Shown here in pieces: positions 1-7,578 of a stretch of 35,899 nt of DNA. The position numbers and the translations under genes are program-made. This DNA is from Spirochaetota bacterium. Lineage in GTDB: Bacteria; Spirochaetota; UBA4802; JAGODF01. The stretch lies in the NCBI GenBank assembly GCA_026419015.1, contig JAOAAF010000020.1, positions 1 through 35,899 on the forward strand. The letters run 5' to 3'. Each line of letters starts with the position of its first letter. Positions within the stretch are counted from its first letter, which is position 1. The notes beneath the pieces are model-generated. The model was not told where the DNA came from and searched no databases. It saw nothing but the letters and a program-made list of their open reading frames with translations.

Positions 1-1
1 A

Positions 2-646
2 TACTACAACGAACGATTAGTGAAATATCCTGCGTCGACGTGTGGACATATAGCACTCAATATCAATGGCGATGTGTATAATTTTTCACATTTAATAAAT
101 GAGAATGAAGTAATTCAGCCAGAGGAATACTTTTATCGCCCCGCATTGGGTGAGTTTGCACCCCATCCAATCACAAATCGGTTTGATGTGAGCAATCCAT
201 CTCACCCGTACTATGACAAATTTGGTCGCAATTTTATGCGCACAATCCATGTCGCGCATGTGGAAGGGATTGATATTGATGCGTTGAAGAGATATTGCGA
301 TGCAGAGTTACAGCGCATCCACAATACTCCAATTGATCCAAGGCGCCCTCATAAATATGCGGATTTTAACTTTTTCAATCGAAGTTGCACCACCATCATA
401 CGAGACGCGCTGCGCGCGATCGGATTCACTTCGATTAGAGGAATCACGCCGCGGGATATGTTCATGAGCGCAACGTTCGCATTTTACAAAGCGAAATGTG
501 AAGGGAAAATACGGTGTCGCTTTTTTTTACGGCCACAACTTTTTGTACCAGAAGCGCCCCCGAGCAAACGCTCTTGGATATTGAATCCAGGAAATTTATT
601 GCGCCTTCGATGGCATAACCGTTTATTTGAAAACAGGAACCTTTAA
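2..646 (+). CDS. Permuted papain-like (NlpC/P60-type) protein, 5' partial
   Basis: The reading frame is open from base 2 with no stop before it, so the gene probably begins upstream of the window. The GTG at 20 has no ribosome binding site and need not be the start. Near the left end is a G-H-I-A-L stretch followed by a strand-like 'DVYNFS'. About 100 residues later comes N-R-S-C-T-T-I-I-R-D-A-L, a Cys at the start of a helix. His before Cys is the order seen in circularly permuted papain-like families (YiiX, LRAT, DUF4105-like), which cleave peptides or amides or act as acyltransferases. The C-terminal 40 residues are basic and rich in Pro and Trp. The gene converges on the tetR-like gene and overlaps its end by 24 bases. 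The fold call is an inference from motif order; the substrate is unknown. Confidence 0.55.
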   Translation, partial: YYNERLVKYPASTCGHIALNINGDVYNFSHLINENEVIQPEEYFYRPALGEFAPHPITNRFDVSNPSHPYYDKFGRNFMRTIHVAHVEGIDIDALKRYCDAELQRIHNTPIDPRRPHKYADFNFFNRSCTTIIRDALRAIGFTSIRGITPRDMFMSATFAFYKAKCEGKIRCRFFLRPQLFVPEAPPSKRSWILNPGNLLRLRWHNRLFENRNL

Positions 647-1228
647 AGCTATCCCATACAAATTATATGCGATGAGATCAACAAGTACGGGCCGAATATC
701 GGAAATTTCTCCAAAAACAAGCCAATGTAACATCACCTGCTTAATGCACCCAAGTATTGCGTATGCAATGATCTCGCTTCGGCACGGGCGAACATTCCCT
801 TCTTGAATTCCTTCTTCAAGGAGCTTTTGTATTGAAGCGTGCACAGTGCGAAAAAATTCTTCAATTTTTTTATCGAAGAATGTATTGTACCCTTGTTGTG
901 CGGTGATGATGAGCCGTGCGATGTCCGCATTTTTTTCAATGAATTCGACGAGTTCAAGTGTCATTTCTCGGATATCTGTTGCAAGTGTGCTTTCTGAGTG
1001 CGCGCGCGAAATGTTAATTGATAAAATTTTTTCAACCAGCGATGCAAGAAAATTATCGACGAGAATTGAGAATATTTCATCTTTGCTAGTGAAATGGGCG
1101 TAGAATGTGCTGCGCGCGATGCGCGCATGTTGGATGATGTCTGTGACAGTGGTCGCATGGAACCCCTTTTTAGTAAAAACAGTACGCGCGCAATTGAGAA
1201 TGTATTCTTTTCGTTCCTTTTTATTCAT
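623..1228 (-). CDS. TetR/AcrR family transcriptional regulator
   Basis: A 201-residue protein of normal TetR length. The N-terminus (residues about 5-50) has the canonical TetR DNA-binding pattern: A-R-x-V-F-x-x-K-G-F-x-x-T-T-V-x-D-I, then a recognition helix ending in S-T-F-Y-A-H-F-x-S-K-D-E-I. The C-terminal three quarters are helical and variable, as expected for a ligand-binding and dimerisation domain. Its ATG overlaps the stop of the upstream PEBP-like gene (ATGA), so the two are co-translated, and the regulator may control that operon. The ligand cannot be guessed from sequence. The 3' end overlaps the converging truncated gene. Confidence 0.9.
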   Translation of the reverse strand: MNKKERKEYILNCARTVFTKKGFHATTVTDIIQHARIARSTFYAHFTSKDEIFSILVDNFLASLVEKILSINISRAHSESTLATDIREMTLELVEFIEKNADIARLIITAQQGYNTFFDKKIEEFFRTVHASIQKLLEEGIQEGNVRPCRSEIIAYAILGCIKQVMLHWLVFGEISDIRPVLVDLIAYNLYGIALKVPVFK

Positions 1229-1695
1229 TTATTTTCGAAGTTTCCGATTATTTTTGCTTTTGCAAGAATTTTGCCTTCGATCATGCTTAAAAATTCTTTT
1301 TCTGAAGGACGCCGAATTTTTGGTGCAATAATTTCAGAAAGGCAATATACCGTTATTTCATAACTGTGCACACCGCTTCCTTTTGGGGGTTGTGGGCCAC
1401 CATATCCTTCAAAACCAAAAGTATTTTCGAGTTCCACTGAACCTTTTGGCATTTTGCCAGAAGCGCCTTCTTGAATTTCTGCAGCTGAAGGAGGGATGTT
1501 CGCCACCATCCAGTGAACCCAATTGCGTGCAATTGGGTGACGATCTACCATTGCAATTGCAAGCGATTGCGTGTTCGCAGGGATTTCTTCAATGAGAATA
1601 TGCGGTGAAATATTTTGTCCCCCCGCAATGGCCTTCATGGCAAATTTTGGAGGAATAAAACCGCCATTGGGAAAGCTCTTCGATGAAATTTTCAT
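1225..1695 (-). CDS. YbhB/YbcL family Raf kinase inhibitor-like protein (PEBP)
   Basis: A 156-residue protein of the phosphatidylethanolamine-binding protein family. Visible family features are the N-terminal S-x-x-F-x-x-G-x-x-P-P-K-F, 'GGQNISPHI', a D-R-H-P-I-A then W-V-H-W-M-V-A-N-I-P segment (the anion-binding pocket region), and a G-F-E-G-Y-G-G-P-x-P-P-x-G loop with H-x-Y-x-x-x-V-Y-x-L. These match bacterial YbhB/YbcL proteins, whose ligand is not well established. The ATG at 1695 is preferred because a GGAGG lies 7 bases upstream; an in-frame TTG at 1701 would sit too close to it. There is no signal peptide, so it should be cytoplasmic. It overlaps the downstream tetR-like gene by 4 bases. 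Confidence 0.9.
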   Translation of the reverse strand: MKISSKSFPNGGFIPPKFAMKAIAGGQNISPHILIEEIPANTQSLAIAMVDRHPIARNWVHWMVANIPPSAAEIQEGASGKMPKGSVELENTFGFEGYGGPQPPKGSGVHSYEITVYCLSEIIAPKIRRPSEKEFLSMIEGKILAKAKIIGNFENK

Positions 1696-1756
1696 TTTCA
1701 ACCCTCCTGATGATGATTTTTTAGATAATTCCTGATAATTGAGTCAATGAACTTTT

Positions 1757-2374
1757 TCAAGCGAAATATCCATGGATGCAATGAAGATTTTTTTCGGCGA
1801 TAAGCGATGATTCTAATTTTTGTTTTAACAGTTCAAGGGTTAGATTATCTACCGCTTCGGGTATAGGATGAGAGCATTTGAAAGTTTTCAAAAGATCAAT
1901 CGAATGAATGAAAAGCGAATAGTAGTACCAATCGCGAAAAAGGCGAGCGGCATACAAGATTTCGTCATCGGAAAGGAGTTCATGTGAAATGCACGAAAAA
2001 TATTTACACGTGTAATTTTGGAAACAATCGAATCGCATATCGCTATCGCCGCGATGTGGGTAAATGGCACAGCCGATGGTATTATCGTCCATAAGAATTA
2101 CAAAGGGGCATTGCATTCCGTCATCGTACAATTTTTCTTTTGGATGTAACATAACTTCATCGAAGGCACGATGAGGATAATAGGAACCAGTCAAATTGTC
2201 TCTACAGTTCATTATTCGTTTCATAAGATAGGTATTGCTAAAGCGGTGGAAAATTTCTCTTCGATTTTTGAAAAGCATGTGGAGTTCTTCTTTCGAAGTT
2301 TTATAATTATGGCTCCCACAGCATAATGCGCACGATGCGCCAAAACCAGGTCGACACGTATTAATATTTCGCAT
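1757..2374 (-). CDS. Cys-rich putative metal-binding protein, YkgJ-like
   Basis: About 205 residues from the ATG at 2374; an in-frame GTG at 2389 would add five. Neither start has a clear ribosome binding site. The protein opens with C-x6-C-x2-C-C, and the centre has 'QCPFV', then G-C-A-I-Y-P and a cluster C-x5-C-x3-C. The spacing of C-P-F-x(n)-C-x-I-Y-P-x-R resembles YkgJ-type proteins (CxxCxxCC family), thought to bind zinc or iron, but the match is partial. Two further Cys lie near the C-terminus. No signal peptide or membrane segment is visible. It stands alone between the PEBP/tetR pair and rnpB. Function is unknown; real-gene status is supported by length and the conserved-looking Cys pattern. 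Confidence 0.65.
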   Translation of the reverse strand: MRNINTCRPGFGASCALCCGSHNYKTSKEELHMLFKNRREIFHRFSNTYLMKRIMNCRDNLTGSYYPHRAFDEVMLHPKEKLYDDGMQCPFVILMDDNTIGCAIYPHRGDSDMRFDCFQNYTCKYFSCISHELLSDDEILYAARLFRDWYYYSLFIHSIDLLKTFKCSHPIPEAVDNLTLELLKQKLESSLIAEKNLHCIHGYFA

Positions 2375-2519
2375 AAGTGAGATGTACACTGATCAATGGT
2401 ATTTATATAATTTTTATAAAAATGATACAGGTTGTTTCGCAACAAAAAAATTTCAACGCTAATAGCATATTATAAAAACGGTTGTTAATGAAAAATAGAT
2501 TCAAAATAAGTTTTTTTCA

Positions 2520-2549
2520 TTGTCATTTATGCATCGTTATGCGTATATT
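2520..2549 (+). promoter_or_regulatory. Promoter of rnpB
   Basis: TTGTCA at 2520-2525 and TATATT at 2544-2549 each match the sigma-70 consensus in five of six positions and are 18 bases apart. The expected start of transcription falls about 7 bases downstream, at the first base of the RNase P RNA terminal helix (2556). Confidence 0.7.
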
Positions 2550-2555
2550 GAAATT

Positions 2556-2942
2556 GGTGGAGGAAGACACGCAGCCGCGCTAGCCTGTAGACGCAGGCGG
2601 TGAGGAAAGTCCGAACACCAGAGGGCAGGGTGCCGGATAACATCCGGGCGCCGCGAGGCGACTGAAAGTGCAACAGAAAATATACCGCCTTTCGCAAGTG
2701 TGAAACTTATATTATCTTTTCCACGCTTGTCGAAGGGTAAGGGTGAAAAGGTGAGGTAAGAGCTCACCGCTTCGACAGCAATGTCGAAGGCAGTGCAAAC
2801 CACACCCGGTGCAAGACCAAGTAAGCAACCGTTTAAGGGTGGCCCGTCCGAGGTTGTGGGTAGGTCGCAAAGACATTGTCGGCAACGGCAATGCAAGATA
2901 AATGGCTGCATAAACAGAATTCGGCTTATGGCTTCCTCCACC
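2556..2942 (+). ncRNA. rnpB: RNase P RNA, bacterial type A
   Basis: This is the catalytic RNA of RNase P, which trims the 5' leader from tRNA precursors. The ends pair perfectly: GGTGGAGGAAG at 2556-2566 with CTTCCTCCACC at 2932-2942 (helix P1). The universally conserved core is present: GAGGAAAGTCC (from 2602, the 5' half of P4), then the GGGCAGGGTGCC region, ACAGAAA-x-ATACCGCC, GGTAAGGGTGAAA-x-GGTG with GGTAAGAGC, GCAAACC and the 3' 'ACAGAATTCGGCTTAT', close to the usual ACAGAA-x-CGGCTTA. The length of about 387 bases is typical. No strong T-run terminator follows; the converging radical SAM gene ends 8 bases downstream. Confidence 0.97.
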
Positions 2943-2949
2943 CTTTTCG

Positions 2950-3912
2950 TTATCGTTCGCACAAAAACCCTTGATAGGTACCTCGGCGGCGAAACTGGTC
3001 TTCAATTGCTTTTATAATGGTGCCCTTATGGAGGCCCCAACTCGGTGCCACGAGTGTATTTATATCGCGATCGCCAGAAAGGCGATGGATGAGAATATCG
3101 CCTCTTATTCGTTCTAAAAAGTCGCATGCAATCGAAACATATTCGTTGAAGGTCAATAAACGCACATTGTTTGTTCGATAGAGCTTTTCAAGTTTTGTAT
3201 CCTTTATAACATGAAGGTGGTGCAGTTTAATGCCAGAGACAGGTAATTGCGAAATCTCATTAGCAGTTTCCATCATATGGGTAAAGCTTTCTCCAGGAAT
3301 CCCAAGAATAATGTGAAGGCATATGTCAATCCCTCGCTGTGCAGCGCGGGTAATCGCATCAAGGGTTTGTGAATGAGTATGATGTCTGTTGAGAAATTGC
3401 AAACTCGTATTGTGAATAGTTTGCATGCCAATTTCAAGCCATAGTTCAAAATTATTTTTTTTATTTTTATACGATGCAATTAAGTCGAGGACATCCTCGG
3501 GAAGGCAGTCAGGGCGCGTGCCAATCATCAACCCAACGACATCGTCAAAAGAAATTGCCGAATCGTAAAGCTTTTTTAATTTTTCTACAGGGGCATAGGT
3601 ATTGGTGAACGCTTGAAAATATGCGATATATCCTGTGGGTACATTCCCGCGTCGAAATGATTCCCGTGCATTTTTCATTTGGAGATGTATATCATTGCTG
3701 AATGCTGCTGTTGGTGATGCTGACCCATCTTTCGCACAAAAGATACATCCCTGCCTATCGAAAGTGCCGTCGCGATTGGGACAGCCGAGATGAGCATCGA
3801 GCGATAGTTTTAATATTCTCATGCGAAATCGCTCATGGAGGTAATCGCCAAAAAAGTTGTACGGCTTCCCATTCCAGTATTTCGGACTACAGCGACTTTT
3901 CGCGTTTAACAT
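2950..3912 (-). CDS. TIGR01212/YhcC family radical SAM protein
   Basis: About 320 residues. Near residue 44 is C-P-N-R-D-G-T followed by G-C-I-F-C, giving C-x11-C-x2-C, the spacing of YhcC-type (TIGR01212) radical SAM proteins; these cysteines would bind the 4Fe-4S cluster that cleaves S-adenosylmethionine. Further family features are Y-F-Q-A-F-T-N-T-Y-A-P, G-T-R-P-D-C-L-P, W-L-E-I-G-M-Q-T and H-I-I-L-G-I-P-G-E. The family is widespread; I am not sure of an established substrate. The ATG at 3912 is chosen over a TTG two codons upstream; neither has a clear ribosome binding site. The start lies inside the 3' end of the amidase gene (26-base overlap), so the two are probably cotranscribed. Confidence 0.92.
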   Translation of the reverse strand: MLNAKSRCSPKYWNGKPYNFFGDYLHERFRMRILKLSLDAHLGCPNRDGTFDRQGCIFCAKDGSASPTAAFSNDIHLQMKNARESFRRGNVPTGYIAYFQAFTNTYAPVEKLKKLYDSAISFDDVVGLMIGTRPDCLPEDVLDLIASYKNKKNNFELWLEIGMQTIHNTSLQFLNRHHTHSQTLDAITRAAQRGIDICLHIILGIPGESFTHMMETANEISQLPVSGIKLHHLHVIKDTKLEKLYRTNNVRLLTFNEYVSIACDFLERIRGDILIHRLSGDRDINTLVAPSWGLHKGTIIKAIEDQFRRRGTYQGFLCER

Positions 3913-5731
3913 GTGCAAAGTGTGAATTTTTTAGATACAAGTGATTCTGATATCTATCTGGATTTAAGTACACACGGGATACTCGTTTGGCACTTACAAT
4001 TTCTAAATTATTGTTAAGTCTTACAATATATATTCCTGGTCTGAATTCAACATGTTTTGTTTCGTTTTTCCATACGGTAATGTTTCGTTTCTTTTTTGGA
4101 GACCATTTCACATGTTTTACCTTTACATCTGCACGTGCATGAATAAATGCGTCGTATAATTTTTCGAATACATTTTCATGTGGAGCTAAATTATTTTGAA
4201 TGGCTTCTTTTAGTGACTGCCCTTCTTCGAAAGCAAAAATTATTGGTCGAGTTATTTCAGCAGGACGTACTGCATAGTGTCTATCGACAAACTCCTTTGA
4301 TAAAAGTTCTTCTTTGGAATTTGTATACGATGGTTGTTCTGAGACTGGATTTGCGCAAACTGCAAATTTTGTTTCTTGTTTTTGCATTTTCCATCCTGGA
4401 TGTAATATTTCTCGATATGTATCTGCGTATTTTCGATAAATACCATCGTAAAAATCTTTTGAGCGGGTTAGGGCTTTTGCCGTAGACAAGTAGTTGAGTG
4501 CCATGCGAATATATTTTTGTCGTTGTTTTTTATTTTTTGCCCTTTTGGCCAATGCCGACATTGCCTTTTCGTATAGATGTTCCGATAACAATGCTGTTTG
4601 TTTCATTTCATAATATGGGGTTACTAATGTACCAAAACGCGTATTGCCATATCGTTCCCTCATCAGATCGATAACATCGCATGCTTTGCGTGCCAATCCT
4701 GCCTGCATGTAAAAGAGTGCAATGCGAGAAAGTTTTACTAATGTTAAATCGAACATGGCAGAAGGGGTTTCCATTCGTTTTGGGGTGTTTTCAGAAATAT
4801 CAATACCAAATACTTCCTTAACGCTTGAAAGCAAGGTATCGTATTGTGCGTGAGCAATCTTTTCTTGCATGTGAGGATCTGAAATAATTGATAAATCATC
4901 AGGGTTTGAAATAAAACCAGTTTCGTAGATAAGCGAAATCGGAAAATCAATAAAGTAAATAAATCGATCATCAGCAACAGCACCCATTTGCCATCCGTTT
5001 GGATGCATCCCAATACTAATCAGTTCCTTTTTAAGTTCATATGCATAATACCGTGAGAATCCCGATACGTCAAGGCGATTGTAGAGCGTGAGAAAGCCTT
5101 TGTGTACTTGAGTGATGTTTTCAAGGTATTTTTTCCCTTCTGAATCGTACACAATATGAATGCCTGGTATATTGCTTGTACCCGTTGCTTTTATCCCTGA
5201 ATGGACATTGTTGAGGTGTTGGCTGATGATAATTTGAGCTTTTGCCTCATAAGCGCGTTTGATGGTATTTCGAAAAGATTGGTTTTTATAATCGTTCCTT
5301 TCTCCTTTTAATGCGGCAAGGTAGTCGTCTGAAGAAACAATTTTAATGTGTGGATTGTTTGAAAGCCTCGCATACAATTTGCGGATCAACATAAGCGAAT
5401 ATACCTCTTCGCTAATGCCGTTTATGCAATGGCGTCCTGTAGGTTTTGCGCTCCAGTGACCATTAACCATCCCGTGGCAAGGATCGATGTAAATGGTTAA
5501 TTTTTCACCTGATAGAATTCTTTCTGGGATATTTTTATATATTTCGTCGAGAAGGTGAATGAGCTCAATGATGCCCTTTGCGCGTTCGATGTTTTTTTCC
5601 GAATCGATAATGGTTTGGATAATCGGTGGTTGGGCATCTATGGAAAATTGTGCATGTTCTTGTGAAAAAAGGTGATATCTGCACACAAAAAAAACTCCGA
5701 TAATTGCGATGATGAATATCACTCGGTTCAT
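3887..5731 (-). CDS. Secreted N-acetylmuramoyl-L-alanine amidase (Amidase_3) with long C-terminal extension
   Basis: A 614-residue protein with an N-terminal signal peptide or anchor (residues 4-23). An Amidase_3 zinc hydrolase domain spans about residues 75-290. Visible zinc and catalytic positions are H86 in 'IDPCHG', E108 or E109 in 'GISEEVYSL', H172 in 'SQHLN' and E270 in 'YETGFISNPDDL'. The enzyme would cut the bond between MurNAc and the stem peptide in the periplasm. Unusual substitutions are D-P-C-H in place of the common D-P-G-H and S-Q-H-L in place of S-x-H-x-N. Residues about 310-430 look helical and TPR-like. The C-terminal 150 residues are unrecognised and end in a basic tail. 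A good AAGGAG precedes the ATG. The radical SAM gene overlaps its end. Confidence 0.9.
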   Translation of the reverse strand: MNRVIFIIAIIGVFFVCRYHLFSQEHAQFSIDAQPPIIQTIIDSEKNIERAKGIIELIHLLDEIYKNIPERILSGEKLTIYIDPCHGMVNGHWSAKPTGRHCINGISEEVYSLMLIRKLYARLSNNPHIKIVSSDDYLAALKGERNDYKNQSFRNTIKRAYEAKAQIIISQHLNNVHSGIKATGTSNIPGIHIVYDSEGKKYLENITQVHKGFLTLYNRLDVSGFSRYYAYELKKELISIGMHPNGWQMGAVADDRFIYFIDFPISLIYETGFISNPDDLSIISDPHMQEKIAHAQYDTLLSSVKEVFGIDISENTPKRMETPSAMFDLTLVKLSRIALFYMQAGLARKACDVIDLMRERYGNTRFGTLVTPYYEMKQTALLSEHLYEKAMSALAKRAKNKKQRQKYIRMALNYLSTAKALTRSKDFYDGIYRKYADTYREILHPGWKMQKQETKFAVCANPVSEQPSYTNSKEELLSKEFVDRHYAVRPAEITRPIIFAFEEGQSLKEAIQNNLAPHENVFEKLYDAFIHARADVKVKHVKWSPKKKRNITVWKNETKHVEFRPGIYIVRLNNNLEIVSAKRVSRVYLNPDRYQNHLYLKNSHFAHVKREKSL

Positions 5732-5875
5732 ACAATGCTCCTTCGATAGGGACGACTACAGTTTCTATTTAGTTTGATAATATTGATATTGCGCGTAACT
5801 TTTGAAATAAAATCAAGCAAATTATCTCTTCGCACTAATGTTATCTTCATAATATATTATCGAATTTTATGACAT

Positions 5876-5903
5876 ATTTTTTGCAATTTTAATTGCAAAA
5901 AAT
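5876..5903. repeat. Perfect inverted repeat, 13-bp arms, 2-base centre
   Basis: The arm at 5876-5888 (A, six T, then GCAATT) is the exact reverse complement of 5891-5903, with only TT between. It lies in the 258-base divergent region between the amidase and PilZ genes, 86 bases before the PilZ start. The outer A and T runs give it the look of a bidirectional terminator, but the stem is nearly all A/T. A dimeric-regulator operator is an equal possibility. I see nothing else firm in 5732-5989 except the PilZ ribosome binding site. Confidence 0.6.
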
Positions 5904-5989
5904 TTTGTAGTATGGATTAATTTGTGTTTGAGTAACATTATGTTATTCGGCGGTGAAGTGTGCATGCTATAAAAGGGAGATAGTGCAAA

Positions 5990-6541
5990 ATGAAAAAATT
6001 CATTGTAAACTATCATGAGCTTAATGATGAAATAAAAAGGGAAATCGATAGCATTGTTGAGAATGCAAAACGACAAGGCATCACTGTCGATTTTGAAACT
6101 GCAGCCCTTGAGTGGTTTGAAAATTTTTTTGATGAATGGATGGAAAACAGATATGGGAAGGGGACAAAAAACCTACGAAAACATTATCGAATGGATATAG
6201 AAATCCCCGTGCGTATTGTCGAACGATTGATTGATTCTGATGGTGCTGAGGCAGAAGAGATGGACTTTATTGGAAAAATTCTCAATATTAGCAGAGGAGG
6301 ATTTTATTTTGTGTCAAAAGAAAACATTCACCCATCATCGATCATTAAAGTAAAGATTGATCTCTCATCAATCGATAAAGAATTAACTGAGGTGGAAGCG
6401 CTTGCAATGGTAGTGCGCGCAGAAAAAATAAAGGAAAATAATTATGGGATTGGTGTAATGTTTAGCAGCATATACGAAGAAAGCAAAAAAAATCTCGATG
6501 TGTTTATATTTAAAAATGTGGCATATCATTTATCGCGGTAA
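5990..6541 (+). CDS. PilZ domain protein (probable c-di-GMP receptor)
   Basis: A 183-residue protein. The PilZ domain spans about residues 60-180. It has the two c-di-GMP contact motifs: R-x-x-x-R (R63-R67, in 'RKHYR') and N-x-S-x-x-G (N99-S101-G104, in 'NISRGGF'). The first 55 residues are a charged helical region ending in an acidic and aromatic stretch (E-W-F-E-N-F-F-D-E-W), probably an interaction domain. No signal peptide is present, so it should be cytoplasmic. Both nucleotide-binding motifs being intact suggests it can bind c-di-GMP; the output is unknown. A GGGAG about 11 bases upstream of the ATG fixes the start. It is monocistronic, and converges on the operon ending at 6618. Confidence 0.9.
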   Translation: MKKFIVNYHELNDEIKREIDSIVENAKRQGITVDFETAALEWFENFFDEWMENRYGKGTKNLRKHYRMDIEIPVRIVERLIDSDGAEAEEMDFIGKILNISRGGFYFVSKENIHPSSIIKVKIDLSSIDKELTEVEALAMVVRAEKIKENNYGIGVMFSSIYEESKKNLDVFIFKNVAYHLSR

Positions 6542-6617
6542 TGCCTACAGTATCCCTTCGGATAAGAGGTGGCAGCCATTTATCAGTTGCGCTGTGGCTT
6601 TTATTTTACAAAAATTA

Positions 6618-7079
6618 CTAACGCTTTGGTGCTAAACTTTCGATGTGCTGTTTAATTCCTTCTTTTTTTATTTCAAAGAAATAAACATTTCGCGTCTTTT
6701 TCATATCATCGACTTTTGTTACTGTTCCATTATGCTCAACGATTCCCAGGATTGTCGCTTCTACATTTTGATTAACAATCCTATTTTCGGAAAGGAGATG
6801 TTTTTTTAGCATGAGAAATGCGCGCTTTTTTGCAGTTTCTTGCGCGTAATCTCGTGTACTTGAGGAATCAACAGGTTCAATGATGACCACGCGGAAGATA
6901 TTAGGTGAAATAAAACCTTCCTTTCTAAATTCTTCTTCAAGCACTTCAGTGAAATCGAGCTTTTCTGCGTTTTCATTCGCAGATATGTGATCGGTTCTTC
7001 TCGCTTGCTTACAATAAACGAGTGTGATAAAAATAAACATTGCGATAATAAGAGTTCTTTTCCATTTTTTTGATTTCAT
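6618..7079 (-). CDS. Small exported protein or lipoprotein of unknown function, paralogue of its neighbour
   Basis: A 153-residue protein with a basic N-terminus and hydrophobic segment ending in L-V-Y-C at residue 23, a loose lipobox. The central segment 'RVVIIEPVDSS' followed by a helix 'YAQETAKKRAFLMLKKHLL' resembles the same region of the protein encoded just upstream ('QLILVAQPETT' ... 'RRDSARRYAENNFHQLLVKK'). The same size and layout suggest a tandem duplication. The family is not recognised. GGAGA precedes the ATG at good distance. It is the last gene of the minus-strand TPR operon (37-base gap), so it may work with the TPR scaffold in the envelope. Confidence 0.75.
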   Translation of the reverse strand: MKSKKWKRTLIIAMFIFITLVYCKQARRTDHISANENAEKLDFTEVLEEEFRKEGFISPNIFRVVIIEPVDSSSTRDYAQETAKKRAFLMLKKHLLSENRIVNQNVEATILGIVEHNGTVTKVDDMKKTRNVYFFEIKKEGIKQHIESLAPKR

Positions 7080-7116
7080 CGTAATTCTCCAATATTAAAA
7101 TTTATCATATTGTTGA

Positions 7117-7578
7117 TTATTGACATTCTAACATTTGCTTTAAATTTTTTTTCGTAACTTGTACGACAATTGCAAGCGATTCATCGTTTTTGAAATATTC
7201 TGCAACTTTTGTTGCATAATTTGAAATTTTTTTTGAATCGAATAAAAGGAATTCATCTGATTTATTCATGCATGAGAGTGAAAAAGTTTTCCGATACTCG
7301 GCAATTTTTTTCACGAGCAATTGATGGAAGTTATTCTCTGCATACCGACGTGCGCTATCTCGCCGTGCAACCAATCCTTTTGCAGTGGTTTCCGGTTGTG
7401 CGACAAGGATAAGTTGAATGCAGTCATTTGAACAAAATCCTTCTCCAAGGCCTGATATTTTCGTTTCTTTATCATTGCTGTGAAGCATTGCACACGAGAT
7501 GCACAAAAAGAACCAAGCGACAAGCAAACGTCTTTGATAGCGATGGTGTGGAGTGCGAATTTTATTAACCGATCTCAT
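7117..7578 (-). CDS. Small exported or membrane-anchored protein of unknown function
   Basis: A 153-residue protein with a basic N-terminus, a hydrophobic stretch (residues about 18-32) containing two Cys ('FLCISCAML'), then a soluble domain. This domain has a strand 'LILVAQPETT' followed by a long charged helix 'ARRDSARRYAENNFHQLL', matching the layout of the next gene's product. Its ATG overlaps the stop of the large TPR gene (ATGA), so it is translationally coupled to it. Four Cys after the leader (FCSNDC, LSC, LEC) could form disulfides in the periplasm. The family is not recognised and the function unknown. Whether the leader is cut by signal peptidase I or II is unclear. Confidence 0.72.
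   Translation of the reverse strand: MRSVNKIRTPHHRYQRRLLVAWFFLCISCAMLHSNDKETKISGLGEGFCSNDCIQLILVAQPETTAKGLVARRDSARRYAENNFHQLLVKKIAEYRKTFSLSCMNKSDEFLLFDSKKISNYATKVAEYFKNDESLAIVVQVTKKNLKQMLECQ

Noticed and set aside
2537-2962. Open frame of 141 codons on the minus strand over the RNase P RNA
   Set aside because: It lies antisense across a highly structured, conserved RNA gene, and its product shows no protein family.
6542-6617. Terminator after the PilZ gene (AGCCA ... TGGCT followed by TTTATTTT)
   Set aside because: The stem is only 5 bp with a loop of about 16 bases, too weak to call.
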